NCBI RefSeq assembly: GCF_003265705.1
Contig: NW_020312785.1
Location: 21,020,450-21,084,449 of the forward strand
Source of the DNA: Callorhinus ursinus
Taxonomy: Eukaryota > Chordata > Mammalia > Carnivora > Otariidae
DNA length: 64,000 nucleotides
Direction: 5' to 3'
Made by a program: the position numbers and the translations under genes. Of the stretch, positions 45,655 through 55,393 are shown in pieces (positions within the stretch are counted from its first letter, which is position 1; the number at the start of each line of letters is the position of its first letter). The notes under the pieces are model-generated. The model had not been told where the DNA came from. It did no database searches and saw only the letters and a list, made by a program, of their open reading frames with translations.

Positions 45655-46191
45655 CACTTGTATTTCTGTTCCTGTGTAATAAACCACCCCCAAATTTAAA
45701 GGCTTGAACCACTGCCATTTTGCTCATGATTCCATGGCATAGCAATTTGGGCAGGACTAAGCAAGGATAGCACATCTATACTTGACAAAGTTTTGGCTGG
45801 AGAGCTGAGCTGAAGCTGGTGGAGCCAATGTGGACTCATTTTCACGTCTGGGGCTTGGAGGCTTGCCATCCACTGGAATGCTATGGTTCTCCTCCATGTG
45901 GACTCTTTCTCTACCTGTGGTCTCTCATCTTTCAGGGCCTGACTCCTTGCGTGTCCTCAGTCTCTAGCGGGAGAACGTGAGTTTCTTTATGTGGAAGTTC
46001 AGTTCCAAGACAGAAAGTAGAAGGTAAAGGACTTAAGCTCAAAAGTCCCCAAACCATTTCTGTTCCATTCCTTTGGCCAAAGCAAGCCACATGGGCATCC
46101 CAGATTTAAGGATTGAGAACATAGATTTCACGTCTTGATGGACGGAGTGACACACTTTATAAAGAGGTGTAGGCGTGTTCGTTAGTAGGTT
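45655..46191 (+). repeat. Ancient mammalian interspersed repeat, subfamily not assigned
   Basis: TGTGTAATAAACCACCCCCA, then ATTTAAAGGCTTGAACCACT, then GGTTCTCCTCCATGTGGACT, then TTGGCCAAAGCAAGCCACAT, then CGTCTTGATGGACGGAGTG matches a repeat type common in mammalian genomes ('accaccccaaaacttagtggcttaaaacaac...ttggtcaaagcaagtcacagg...ctcttgatgggaggagtggc'). I believe it is an old LTR-class element but cannot name it safely. Confidence 0.6.
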
Positions 46192-46779
46192 GCTTTTAAC
46201 CCTCTGCCACACTGCTTTTGCAAATGACTTACAGTGGCCTTTGAAAAAGCACAGTTGTGCCTGATAGCATTTTCCTTTGAGCATTTTCCTTGAGGCAGAA
46301 GCATGAACTTCATGTTTTTCTCCATGTGATTTCTGGACATTTTTTTCTTGAAAAAATTGTTACCTGCTTGTTTGTGATTCCAATATTAAGTAAAAAATAG
46401 TTGGAAATTTCATTCTAATCTCTTTCTCCTTAAGTAGTTCAGCTCGTTAATTCAGGAGAACCAAATGCTGTTTTTATTGTATTTCTTTCTTTTTGATAAG
46501 CAAGTCACTTAAACTGATTTTGTATGAAAAGATGTGGAGATTTGGGTTATATTCCCTTGGAGCACAGTTAGAACTGAAAGAACAAAATTGGAATTCCCTT
46601 GTTGCAGTAGGAAACGCTATTCAATACTTAATAACTGGCGTTGATTCTATTTGCTGGAATTGGGGAGGGAGTGTGCAGAGAAGTACTTATTTTGCAGATA
46701 AATTATGCAATTCTACTTCCCAGTTTGATAAGTTAATTTTTTTTTCTCCCCAACTTCAGTCTGTGTTTATGTGATGTGG
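46192..46779. other. Unassigned stretch
   Basis: No gene or recognised repeat. The 93-codon plus-strand frame at 46493-46774 has no recognised domain. Confidence 0.4.
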
Positions 46780-47351
46780 TGTCATTGTTTTGCTTAGTGC
46801 CCTTCAGTTTCTTCCCATGGCATGTAGAAAAAGTGAAAATTCCTTTGTGTGACATTGAAAGCCCTGACCTGTTTCCAGATATAATTCATCATGCCCAATC
46901 TCTCAACCTATGCCCCAGCCAATCAAACTGCCTGCAAGTCTCCCAGATTACAAACTGGGGCAGACCTGTCAGACTTTATTTCAGCCCTCCCTGTTGAAGC
47001 CTTTTCCTTTGGTCCCTGAGTTATCCCACCTCCTCCCGAAAATCCTGCCTCAGGAACACTGCTACTCTTTCTAGGGGACTTAACTCAAGTATTGACTCAA
47101 GACAATCTTCCTTAGAATTGCCTCTTCTTACGCTGAAATGACTGTTTTATCTCATGTTTGCCAGTTTCCAGACTTCCATCCATTTCTATCTTTGCAGCTA
47201 AAGCGTTTTATTGCATTTAATTATTTACTTGCCTTTTTCTCCTAGACAACATGCAATATACCCCCTTTTTTTCCTGAATCTTCTCTTCCTAAACCAATGC
47301 CTGCCATATGTTTGGTATTTTAAGAATGGTGTTTGTTGAATTAATGAAACT
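46780..47351 (+). mobile_element. L2 LINE 3' part, sense
   Basis: GAAAGCCCTGACCTGTTTCC, then AATCTCTCAACCTATGCCCC, then CCTGCCTCAGGAACACTGCT, then CTTCCTTAGAATTGCCTC, then TTTTCTCCTAGACAACATGC, then TGCCTGCCATATGTTTGGT, ending TGTTTGTTGAATTAATGAA. This is the 3' L2 order ('...aaggccctgcatgatctggcc...cagcacctggcacatagt...gttgaatgaatgaa'). Confidence 0.75.
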
Positions 47352-48589
47352 ATACTAAAATCCTTTTATATTAGCCTTCCCCTAGACAAGTGCCAAGGCA
47401 GAAACATGAGTATTATCTCAGCATGGGTTATCCCAGTATAATTCAGAACAGATTACTCGTGTATGATGGTCTGTTTTTTAACTGAGATTTGAAGTGATAT
47501 TAGAGACTGAATGTGTTCAGTCTGAAGATGTGCGAGGCTGGATTTTCTCTTCTATGCCATAAACTAATCAGCAGACTGTTTAAGAGCAACAAGAAAATCC
47601 CTTTCTTCTTTCAGAAGTCTGTGAAGACAGAGTCTTTGATGTACTTGCTTTCTAAGGCATACGTTAGTTGAGAGCAATTAAATAAAGGAATGTTGACTCC
47701 ACAAGCCATATTGCACAGAGTATGTTTCACAGAACTGTACCTTGATGTGTCACATAATTCCCACATGCATTTGGAATTCTGTGCTCATTATGAGTTGGAA
47801 CTGATCTCATCCAAAAGTGACAGTTCTGATTGAAATTTTCATTTGATCCTACAAGTTGTATCTGAGGCCCAGAGCACCGGCAGATTTTTTAATGCATGTG
47901 TCTCCCTCACTTTCTACCATGTACTTAGCTCCCCCTTTTTACAGAAAAATACCCCCCAACTCATTGTGTTATCGTAATGTCTCTCAAAAGATTACTTTCT
48001 TCAAAGTTATTTTCCTTCCACTTAAATTTCTAAAACTAGTGTCAGGGTAGTTAATCCTGGAGCTGAAAATAAAAGATCAGTTGATATCCTTTATTATTAT
48101 AAACTACTTCACATTTCTCCAAGGTAAATTTGGTATAGTAGAAAATTATACATTTGGGGATCAGAAAGAAATTAGTTCAAATTTTAACTTTGCTACTTTT
48201 TAGCCAACGGTGTTCTTTTCCTTTTTAGTATCTGCTTTCTCATCTACAAAATATTCTTTACCCGTGCATATCTCCATTTACCCAGAAGGTCAAGATAAAC
48301 CTCGCTTTCATTTGCTTTACGGTATTTGGACATTTTACCATGATGTATTTAGTGATGCTTGCTTTGTAGTTTAGTCATTTGGACCGCTGTAAGAAAGCAA
48401 GTTATCTTGCTATCCTCTTTGTTACCTTCTGATTTCTGTTCCCTATTTTTTATTGAGATTTTCTTCTTCTTTCTGGCAATAGGCACTCACCCCGTTCCAT
48501 TGTATCCCAGTGGGCCTTTGAAATTAATCCTAATTGTAAATTCTGCTTATTGAATAACTCATTCTTTAGGCCATGTTGGTTCTTTCAGC
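47352..48589. other. Unassigned stretch
   Basis: About 1.2 kb with no recognised repeat or gene. Confidence 0.4.
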
Positions 48590-49070
48590 ATGTACACATG
48601 TAACCTTTTCTGTGTGTCAAGCCTTAGGCTAGGCACTGGGGTAGATTGAAAAATAATATAGAATTTTCGCCTGCTCTCCTGGGACTTATAGTCAATCAGG
48701 GAAAAAAACAAAATAATTTTATAAATTATTTTAATTACCACTTACATAAACATAAAAATGGAGTGAGATTATAGACGAAATTCCTGGACCAGTCTGAAAA
48801 GATGGATGAATTTTTTTTATTTTAAATGTCATTGAAGCTGAGACTTTAAGAATAAATAAAGATTAGTCTCCTGGAAGGAGTTAGAAACAAAGTGTGAATG
48901 AATAAAAGTAATTGGAGATGAAATTAGGGAAGAAAAGTGGATCAAAATGTGTAGAGCTTTGGAAAAGTTATTTTAAGTTTTAAAATTTTAGTTTTTCTGA
49001 AGGGAAATGGGAAGACACAGAAAGGTTGCAGCAGGAGAGTAACAATATCTCTTTTTTAAAGATATTCTGG

Positions 49071-49256
49071 GGTCGGCTGGGTGGCTCAATCGGTCAAGCA
49101 TCTGCCTTCAGCTCAGGTCATGATCCCGGGGCCTGGGATCGAGCCCCACATCTGGCTCCCTGCTCAGTGGGAAGTCTACTTCTCCCTCTGCTCCTCCCCC
49201 TGCTCGTGCTCTCTCTTTCTCTCTCTCTCAAATAAATAAAATCTTAAAAAAATAAT
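49071..49256 (+). mobile_element. Carnivore tRNA-derived SINE, sense
   Basis: GGTCGGCTGGGTGGCTCAAT head, CATCTGCCTTCAGCTCAGGT, GGGAAGTCTACTTCTCCCTC, tail CAAATAAATAAAATCTTAAA. Perfect 13-bp duplication AAAGATATTCTGG at 49058-49070 and 49257-49269. Confidence 0.97.
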
Positions 49257-49269
49257 AAAGATATTCTGG

Positions 49270-49288
49270 TTTGTGTGTGTGTGTGTGT
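49270..49288. repeat. (GT)n microsatellite
   Basis: TTTGTGTGTGTGTGTGTG, about eight GT units, directly after the SINE target duplication. Confidence 0.9.
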
Positions 49289-49639
49289 AGACTAAGAAAA
49301 AAAAAAGGTGTATATTGCTTGGGAAAGAGCATGTGGAAGAAGTCATGCATAGAATTCCGCAAGTTAGTTTTGCAAATATATGTGTAGAGCTAGAAGACAT
49401 AGCTGGTGTAGATATAAATTTGAGTTACTGAAGCCTGTAATTAAAAGAAAGCATGGAAGTAGATGAATTGCCTTGAGAGAATATATTGCAAGATGAGTGA
49501 TGAAAAAGGAATTTTGAGGTACTCCAACATTTAAAAGTTGGGAAGAGAAGTAAGATCTGGTAAAGATCAATCTAGATGCAGAGGTCAGAGAGGTGTGAGG
49601 GACATCCTGAGAGTGGAGTTCATTGTATGATGAGTACTA

Positions 49640-50035
49640 TGATAATAGCCCTCTTGGGGATTGGCTCAGCTGAAAACACCTGCCTCATAGAAGTTGCACT
49701 TTTCCCAAGAGGTGACCTGTAACCAATGACTGCTTAATTTGGGTGTATTAAGACCCAGTCCATTCTCCAACTTGGGCTGGGGCCTTCATACCACTTTGGA
49801 GTGTCATCTCAGCTCTAGATATCCCTATGGGATGAAACTGGGTACAGCCTAATTTCTTTCCTTGCCATAACGTGCTTCTCCTCCTTTCCTGTATATTGAC
49901 CTCAAGAGAATTCTGTAGTAGATATCCTTCTTGCTAATATCTATCTGAAACCTCCCAGGGAATCTTGGAATCTGGCCTGAAATCTCTCAGGGAACCCAGC
50001 CTACAGTGCATGGAAAACAATACATATTTTAAGAA
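49640..50035. other. Unclassified GC-richer block between two L2 parts
   Basis: CCCTCTTGGGGATTGGCTCA, then CATAGAAGTTGCACTTTTCC, then CCAATGACTGCTTAATTTGG, then TATCCCTATGGGATGAAACT, then GCCATAACGTGCTTCTCCTC. Its composition differs from the flanking antisense L2. It looks like an old insertion (LTR- or DNA-transposon-like), but I cannot name a family or find end repeats. Confidence 0.4.
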
Positions 50036-50645
50036 AGAGGTTGTGCTATATTGCATCTAGTAATCTTACACAGTTCGAAATGATGTCTGGGGTAGAGAAA
50101 AATGATGATAACTCTTTGATTCAGTAGTCAGTGCAGCTATTTAAGTTGAGTCATGTAGGCAGGGATGAGATTGGGCTGTAGAGGAATAAGACATGAAGAT
50201 TTAGGATTGATCAAGGACATTGACAGTCCTATGGAAAAGCTTAGCAGTAAAACATAGGATGAAGAGAATGTGGGGTACTTGGATAATTTAAAATGGAAGA
50301 AACTGTATACTTGATTCTGTAATATTCCTAAACAGATGGAGGAAGTGGTCATAGTACAGATAAGTTTTAGGTTGGTTTGGAGAAGGATGCGACAGTTTTC
50401 TATCCATGGATTCTTTTTGTCTCGAGGAAAAAGGCGAAGAATAAGGGAAATAAATAGAGGGTGATTCAGAGGGTTGTATATACGGGGAAAGATTGAAATA
50501 GTCATGTTGAAGAGTGATGGATTGAGTTGAAAGAGAACTACTACAATTTTCTGATGCAGCTTTGGGAGTCCAGTGGTAATGAATATATACTGGTATAAAT
50601 TTAGGCAATCAAATATTCTTCTACCTGCTTTCTTGTCTAATGTAA
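50036..50645 (-). mobile_element. L2 LINE ORF2 5' part, antisense
   Basis: The plus strand reads AGATGGAGGAAGTGGTCATA, then TTCTATCCATGGATTC, then TTGAAATAGTCATGTTGAAG, resembling antisense L2 ORF2 ('...gtgtgaaatagtcatctgggagagtgg...'). The minus strand stays open for 171 codons (50137-50652), the longest open frame in the window. No reverse-transcriptase catalytic motif is visible in it. It is probably the upstream part of the L2 at 48590-49635. Part of it (50403-50484) was copied in inverted form to 51399-51480. Confidence 0.5.
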
Positions 50646-50699
50646 GTGCCATGCATTTGGGGTTGCTTAGTAAATGGTGCTTGTGATGAAAACATCTGC

Positions 50700-50713
50700 T
50701 TTTTTTTTTTTTT
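50700..50713. repeat. Poly-T run
   Basis: Fourteen T residues; no retroelement body follows on either side that I can recognise. Confidence 0.8.
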
Positions 50714-50920
50714 ATTCCCTTAAGAAAAAGCCATTCAAAGAAACTTTCAATTACCTTTCATTAGAAAAGAGCATACTAATAAGCTTACATAAACATTTTT
50801 TCTGTTGCAGAGTACTTCCTAATAAGTCTCATCCTTACCGCGCCTGTCCATAGGGCAAAAAGAAGGAACACATTTGACTAATAAGTGAAAAAGAGTTCTT
50901 TGTGAATTTATAATAATAAA

Positions 50921-50949
50921 CATATATATATATATATATACACACACAC
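50921..50949. repeat. (TA)n(CA)n compound microsatellite
   Basis: CATATATATATATATATATA then CACACACACC; probably length-polymorphic. Confidence 0.92.
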
Positions 50950-51135
50950 CTGTCAGTCTAAGTGTATCCTGTTGAGCTTCTGTAGTTAGAATGTGACTGA
51001 AGAGAAAGAATATATATGTATGATACAATGAATCGTTTCAAGAAATTTATTTCCATAGAGAATGTGGTTGTATGGATGGCTCATTTTAATCAGTATCACA
51101 TACCACCTAGGTGCCCCAAGACTGTATTCATTTTC

Positions 51136-51338
51136 TTTTCTTTTTTTTTTTTTAAAGATTTTATTTATTTATTTGACAGAGAGAGACAGGGAGAGCAGGA
51201 ACACAAGCAGGGGGAGTGGGAGAGGGAGAAGCAGGCTTTCCGCTGAGCAGGGAGCCTGATGTGGGACTCGATCCCAGGACCCTGGGATCATGACCTGAGC
51301 CGAAGGCAGACGCTTAACGACTGAGCCACCCAGGCGCC
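51136..51338 (-). mobile_element. Carnivore tRNA-derived SINE, antisense (young subfamily)
   Basis: T-tail, AAAGATTTTATTTATTTATT, GCAGGAACACAAGCAGGGGG, antisense head ending CCACCCAGGCGCC. Perfect 19-bp duplication CAAGACTGTATTCATTTTC at 51117-51135 and 51339-51357. A short SINE-head-like piece (CCACCTAGGTGCCCC, 51103-51117) lies just outside it. Confidence 0.97.
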
Positions 51339-51398
51339 CAAGACTGTATTCATTTTCATTAAAAATATTATTTAATGGGGGGCGGCACCTGGGTGGAA

Positions 51399-51480
51399 CG
51401 TATATACAACCCTCTGAATCACCCTCTATTTATTTCCCTTATTCTTTGCCTTTTTCCTCGAGACAAAAAGAATCCATGGA
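51399..51480 (-). repeat. 82-bp inverted templated insertion copied from 50403-50484
   Basis: 81 of 82 bases equal the reverse complement of 50403-50484. The single change is C to T at a CpG (the copy reads TTTGCC where TTCGCC is expected). It is flanked by GCACCTGGGTGGAAC (51385-51399) and GCACCTGTGGGTGGAAC (51490-51506), a duplication of the insertion site, plus a 9-base filler CAGAATATA. There is no A-tail. Confidence 0.93.
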
Positions 51481-51506
51481 CAGAATATAGCACCTGTGGG
51501 TGGAAC

Positions 51507-52176
51507 ACCCACATTGTTCCCTTGTTTGTATATTGAATTATTACTTTAGCTCTTAAGAAATATACATATTTTTTCCAACTAAATTTTAAAACTTTGTTGG
51601 AAACTCAAGAAATATCTTTTTCATCTGACTTTAAAGAACTTTGAACTAGATGGAGTTTTGTATTCTTTCATATCCTTAATACCACAAAACATAGATATTA
51701 ATATCATATGAATTAAAATCTATATATATCTTACAGCTTTGTCTGACTTGGGCTTAAAAATTATAAGTTCATTCTATTGACATTTAATTATTGCTTCTGA
51801 CATTTTCTGTGGATTGATCCCTGCATTACTGGCATTTGGAAGGAGAGGATGCTGTAATTTCACTGGTAATGACAAAGACACATTGCCATTCATTGACAAA
51901 TGATTGTACTTCAACTTTAAGAGATGTTCAGGTAATGCTTTTGGGTTTTTTTTTCACCATGTTAAACCTCAGAATTATCAGCATGAGGGCTGGTGTGTGT
52001 GTGTATATGAGAGAAAGAAATAGAGAGGTAGAAAACAAGAACAAACATGGCTATTATTCTGAGACTTTACAACCTTAAGAGAACCAGAAAATCTTTTGCA
52101 GGCAACAATTGATGAATGTCTTCCACAGTTAATTAACCTCGAAGAAATACACACGCATGCGCACAGAGAGTAAAGA
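51507..52176. other. Unassigned stretch
   Basis: No gene or recognised repeat; a short (GT)n occurs near 51993-52004. The 80-codon plus-strand frame at 51836-52078 is not recognised. Confidence 0.4.
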
Positions 52177-52180
52177 AAAA

Positions 52181-52260
52181 CAACTCGGAATATCCTAAAG
52201 TGCCAGAAACAAATGAAAGAAACAACTCAGAATATCCTAAAGTGCCAGAAACAAATGAAA
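52181..52260 (+). repeat. 42-bp tandem duplication, two copies
   Basis: The unit starting CAACTC[G/A]GAATATCCTAA and continuing AGTGCCAGAAACAAATGAAA occurs at 52181-52222 and again from 52223. The only visible difference between copies is G versus A at a former CpG. Confidence 0.92.
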
Positions 52261-54127
52261 CTTTATCCAAACTTTAAATACAGGCATTTTGTGTTTTTGA
52301 GAAAGTTGGGTAAAGCCTTCTAAAATGATTAGGTTGTAGAAAGGATAGAATACCTGGTTAGTAAACAGTAACATGATTTTAAAGAAATAAAATGAGCAAA
52401 AAGACTTGATTTTTAATGTGTGATACCCAGGTGTAGGTAAGAACTTTGATAAAGATTGTCTTTTTAAAACAGTTAACAGATGTTTCCAGGTGTGCAGAGG
52501 TATGTATGAATATGAGGGATTAAAACAGAAACTGAGCAGAAAAGCAGTGTTACTATAGAAAATATATTTGTTTAAAGACTATGTTCCACTTAGGAAGTGT
52601 TTTAATGCTGCCTTGTATACATACAATTATTCACATCTGCCTAAGTGTTTTTTGACTTTCACAAAATTTAGATTCATTGCAATCCTATTTTTACACTTAA
52701 TACGTGGTTTCTGAATCTTGGAAATGAAAAGGGATGGAACATCCAAAAATCTAAAATAATGTCTTTGACTTCTAAGAAATTACTAAAATCTTACACATTA
52801 AAGTGTTGAAAGCACACACATAATTCTAGTCTGTGTGTCTGCCCTAACAGACCATAGCGCCACAGATTTTTGTCTATTAATGTACAGCCCTAAGGAAATG
52901 ATGCCATTGTGCTTTTAGGTGTCGCATTCCCTTTTCTCCTACTGTTCCCTGGAATCGTCCTTCCTTTTCTACTTGGAAGTGTGGACCCTATAGCTTTTAT
53001 TGTTTCTCTTTCATCACCACTTTGCTCTTTCTCCAGTGCTGAGTTGTGGGGGTTACTACAGGTGAGGAAGGGGGGAAGGCACAGTCCTGAAGCTACTGAC
53101 TACCTACTGTGAGGCCTGAAAATCATCCTTCGGGTTATAGAATTTCTCTTAGTCCTTATGAGGCTTGATCATCTACTCTCCAAAACCATGGTGGGGAAGA
53201 GCTAACATTTATCCCAGCCTTCCTGGATAGCTCAGCCTTTGATGATGGAAGCCCTGAAATGCAGACCTTATATTCTGGTCAGCTCTTCAGTGGTGGAAAA
53301 CAAAATAATACTTATTTCCAATACACTCTGGCTTCCATTCAAGGCTTCCAGAAGTGGTCGCTTAATCACTTTAGGCTGTGGTATCATACTAAGCATGGAG
53401 TAAACATCAACGGGCAAATGGTCTCTCCCCTTTCGGAATCCACATTATCGTGGGACTATGTGAAGATTGCCTTTAGAGCACATTGCCCTACTGTGGTTCT
53501 CCTCCACCCCATGTGTTTTGTCTTTTCTGACTCCTTAATTTATTGCCTCATAAAATTACATCATGATGTTGAGTGCTGGTGTTTTATACCCTAAGGCTGC
53601 ATAAAACAGTATTTTTTTGTATCTCTCTACTAGTGCTAATTTTAAGTGACCATTGTATATGTAGGTAGGGGTACTGCCTAGAGAGTTGGAGGAGAAAGAA
53701 AGGAACATTATGTTGTTGTCATCACGGGTGGGAGTGGACAGCATGAAACGCCTCTCTAACCGCTCATCTGCATTTCTTCCTTAACAAGGGTAAATGCAGA
53801 GCAAGGCAGCCAAGATGAGAGCATGGACTAAAAACTATGACAAAGATATAATGGAGCGGACAAGTACAACATTCTTCTTCAGTGATCTGCATTCTTTCTA
53901 AGCCTATGCCCCTACCACCTCCAAGGGACGGGTTTCTAAATAGAAGAGAAGCAGTGTTTAATTAAGAGCATATCAGAACTATTCTTCATTGCTATAACCT
54001 CTGGATAAGTTCTCAGGCCTCGCTAGAAGATATTGGGTGACATTTACTACTGCTGTTATTATAAAGATTTACATGGGAGTGTGGGGCTCAGTTGAACTTG
54101 AGGGTGGGGGAAAATAAATCATAGGGA
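52261..54127. other. Unassigned stretch, GC-richer from 52.9 to 53.8 kb
   Basis: No recognised repeat. An open plus-strand frame of 111 codons (53259-53594) has no recognised domain. No clear splice acceptor and donor pair brackets it. No promoter-like CpG cluster. Confidence 0.4.
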
Positions 54128-54655
54128 TTCATTCATTCATCGAATAGGTTTTGAGTCTCTATTATGTCCCTCCACAGGGCTTAGCTTCATGGAGCTCGGA
54201 GCATACCGCAAGAAACAGACAAAATCAAATAGAAAAGTGCATAAGTAAAATACTTATAAACTGAGTTAAGTTCTGTGACTGAAATACCGGGGTGGCGGGC
54301 AGGGGGCGGGGAGCTACCTAAAAATTGCACGTTGTGTTTGAGAAACTTGTTTTAGAAAAGATGGCTTAGGTAAGCTCTCTCTAAGGAAACTGCGTTTAAA
54401 CTGGGACTTAATAGATTTGGGTGGGATCAGGGGCGTGTCCTCTGTTGAGATAAACAGGATAGGGAAAGACCCTTAAATTGGAAAATTCCTAGGCTGTTTG
54501 AAAAATTGATAGAGGCTGAGTTGGAGGTGGAATAGATATGAGAGCAGAAGTCAAACAAGCAATTTGAGTTTTATTACAAACTACGTATGAGGTCTGGAAA
54601 TATTTAAGAAATTAAATTCTTTCTCATCCTTGAGAAAACATAATTTATTTTCATC
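54128..54655 (-). mobile_element. L2 LINE 3' half, antisense
   Basis: ATTCATTCATTCATCGAATA, then GTTTTGAGTCTCTATTATGT, then TTAGCTTCATGGAGCTCGGA, then TAAGCTCTCTCTAAGGAAAC, then AACAGGATAGGGAAAGACCC, then GAGGCTGAGTTGGAGGTGGA. This matches the antisense L2 order from its 3' end inward. Confidence 0.75.
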
Positions 54656-54669
54656 AGAATCTTGTTTTC

Positions 54670-54860
54670 GGGGCGCCTGGGTGGCTCAGTCGTTAAGCAT
54701 CTGCCTTGGCTCAGGTCGTGATCCCAGGATCCTGGGATCGAGCCCCACATCGGGCTCCCTGCTTGGCGGGAAGCCTGCTTCTCCCTCTCCCACTCTCCCT
54801 GCTTGTGTTCCCTCTCTCGCTGTGTCTCTCTCTGTCAAATAAATAAATAAAGTCTTAAAA
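54670..54860 (+). mobile_element. Carnivore tRNA-derived SINE, sense (young subfamily)
   Basis: GGGGCGCCTGGGTGGCTCAG head, GAAGCCTGCTTCTCCCTCTC, TGCTTGTGTTCCCTCTCTCG, tail AAATAAATAAATAAAGTCTT. Imperfect flanking duplication around AATCTTGTTTTC / AATCTTTTTTTC. Confidence 0.96.
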
Positions 54861-54923
54861 GAACAAATCTTTTTTTCATAAACTCCTTTTACATTTTATT
54901 GTCATATAAGAAAGCTGGCCGTC

Positions 54924-54942
54924 TACTGCCCCCGTGTGGCGG
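54924..54942 (-). promoter_or_regulatory. CTCF-like binding motif
   Basis: Read on the minus strand, CCGCCACACGGGGGCAGTAG contains CCACACGGGGGCAG. This fits the CCNCNNGGNGGCAG form of the CTCF core, with one weak position (C where A is usual before the G run). It sits outside any recognised repeat in a small CpG-containing patch (about 54,915-54,990). Motif-only evidence. Confidence 0.35.
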
Positions 54943-55183
54943 ACTGCTGCATTGCACGTGTCGTGCTTTTTAGGGCATGACGTCTTCGGGAAAGAGATTG
55001 TTTTGTGTATTTATCTTATAAACAGGGAATGCCAAAATAAATAGGCCTACAGGCCACTTGTAGATTTTTCAATCTCCGTCTGAAAAATTTTTCTATTTTT
55101 AGCCAGCGTACAAGAATAATTTCCCAGTCAAATCAACAAATGCTTCGGATCCTTCACTTGACTGCTTTATAACTGATGATTTT

Positions 55184-55377
55184 TTTTTTTAAGATTTTAT
55201 TTATTTATTTGACAGAGAGAGACACAGCAAGAGAGGGAACACAAGCAGGGGGAGTGGGAGAGGGAGAAGCAGGCTTCCCGCCGAGCAGGGAGCCCGATGC
55301 GGGGCTCGATCCCAGGACCCTGGGATCATGACCTGAGCCGAAGGCAGACGCTTAACAACTGAGGCACCCAGGAGCCC
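55184..55377 (-). mobile_element. Carnivore tRNA-derived SINE, antisense (young subfamily)
   Basis: T-tail, TAAGATTTTATTTATTTATT, GCAGGCTTCCCGCCGAGCAG, antisense head ending GGCACCCAGGAGCCC. Perfect 16-bp duplication starting TATAACTGATGAT at 55168-55183 and 55378-55393. CpG-rich, recent. Confidence 0.98.
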
Positions 55378-55393
55378 TATAACTGATGATTTT

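Larger units (their letters stand above)
48590..49635 (-). mobile_element. L2 LINE, 3' half, antisense, split by a SINE
   Basis: TGTGTCAAGCCTTAGGCTAG, then TCTCCTGGGACTTATAGTCA, then AGTGAGATTATAGACGAAAT, then GAAATGGGAAGACACAGAAA. After the SINE it continues with ATTTTGAGGTACTCCAACAT and TTAAAAGTTGGGAAGAG, matching the antisense L2 'tgaggcactccaacatttagagg'. Confidence 0.7.

Noticed and set aside
54284..54312. GGGGGCGGGGAG GC-box as a promoter
   Set aside because: Isolated Sp1-like word within an L2; no CpG island, TATA or exon signals nearby.
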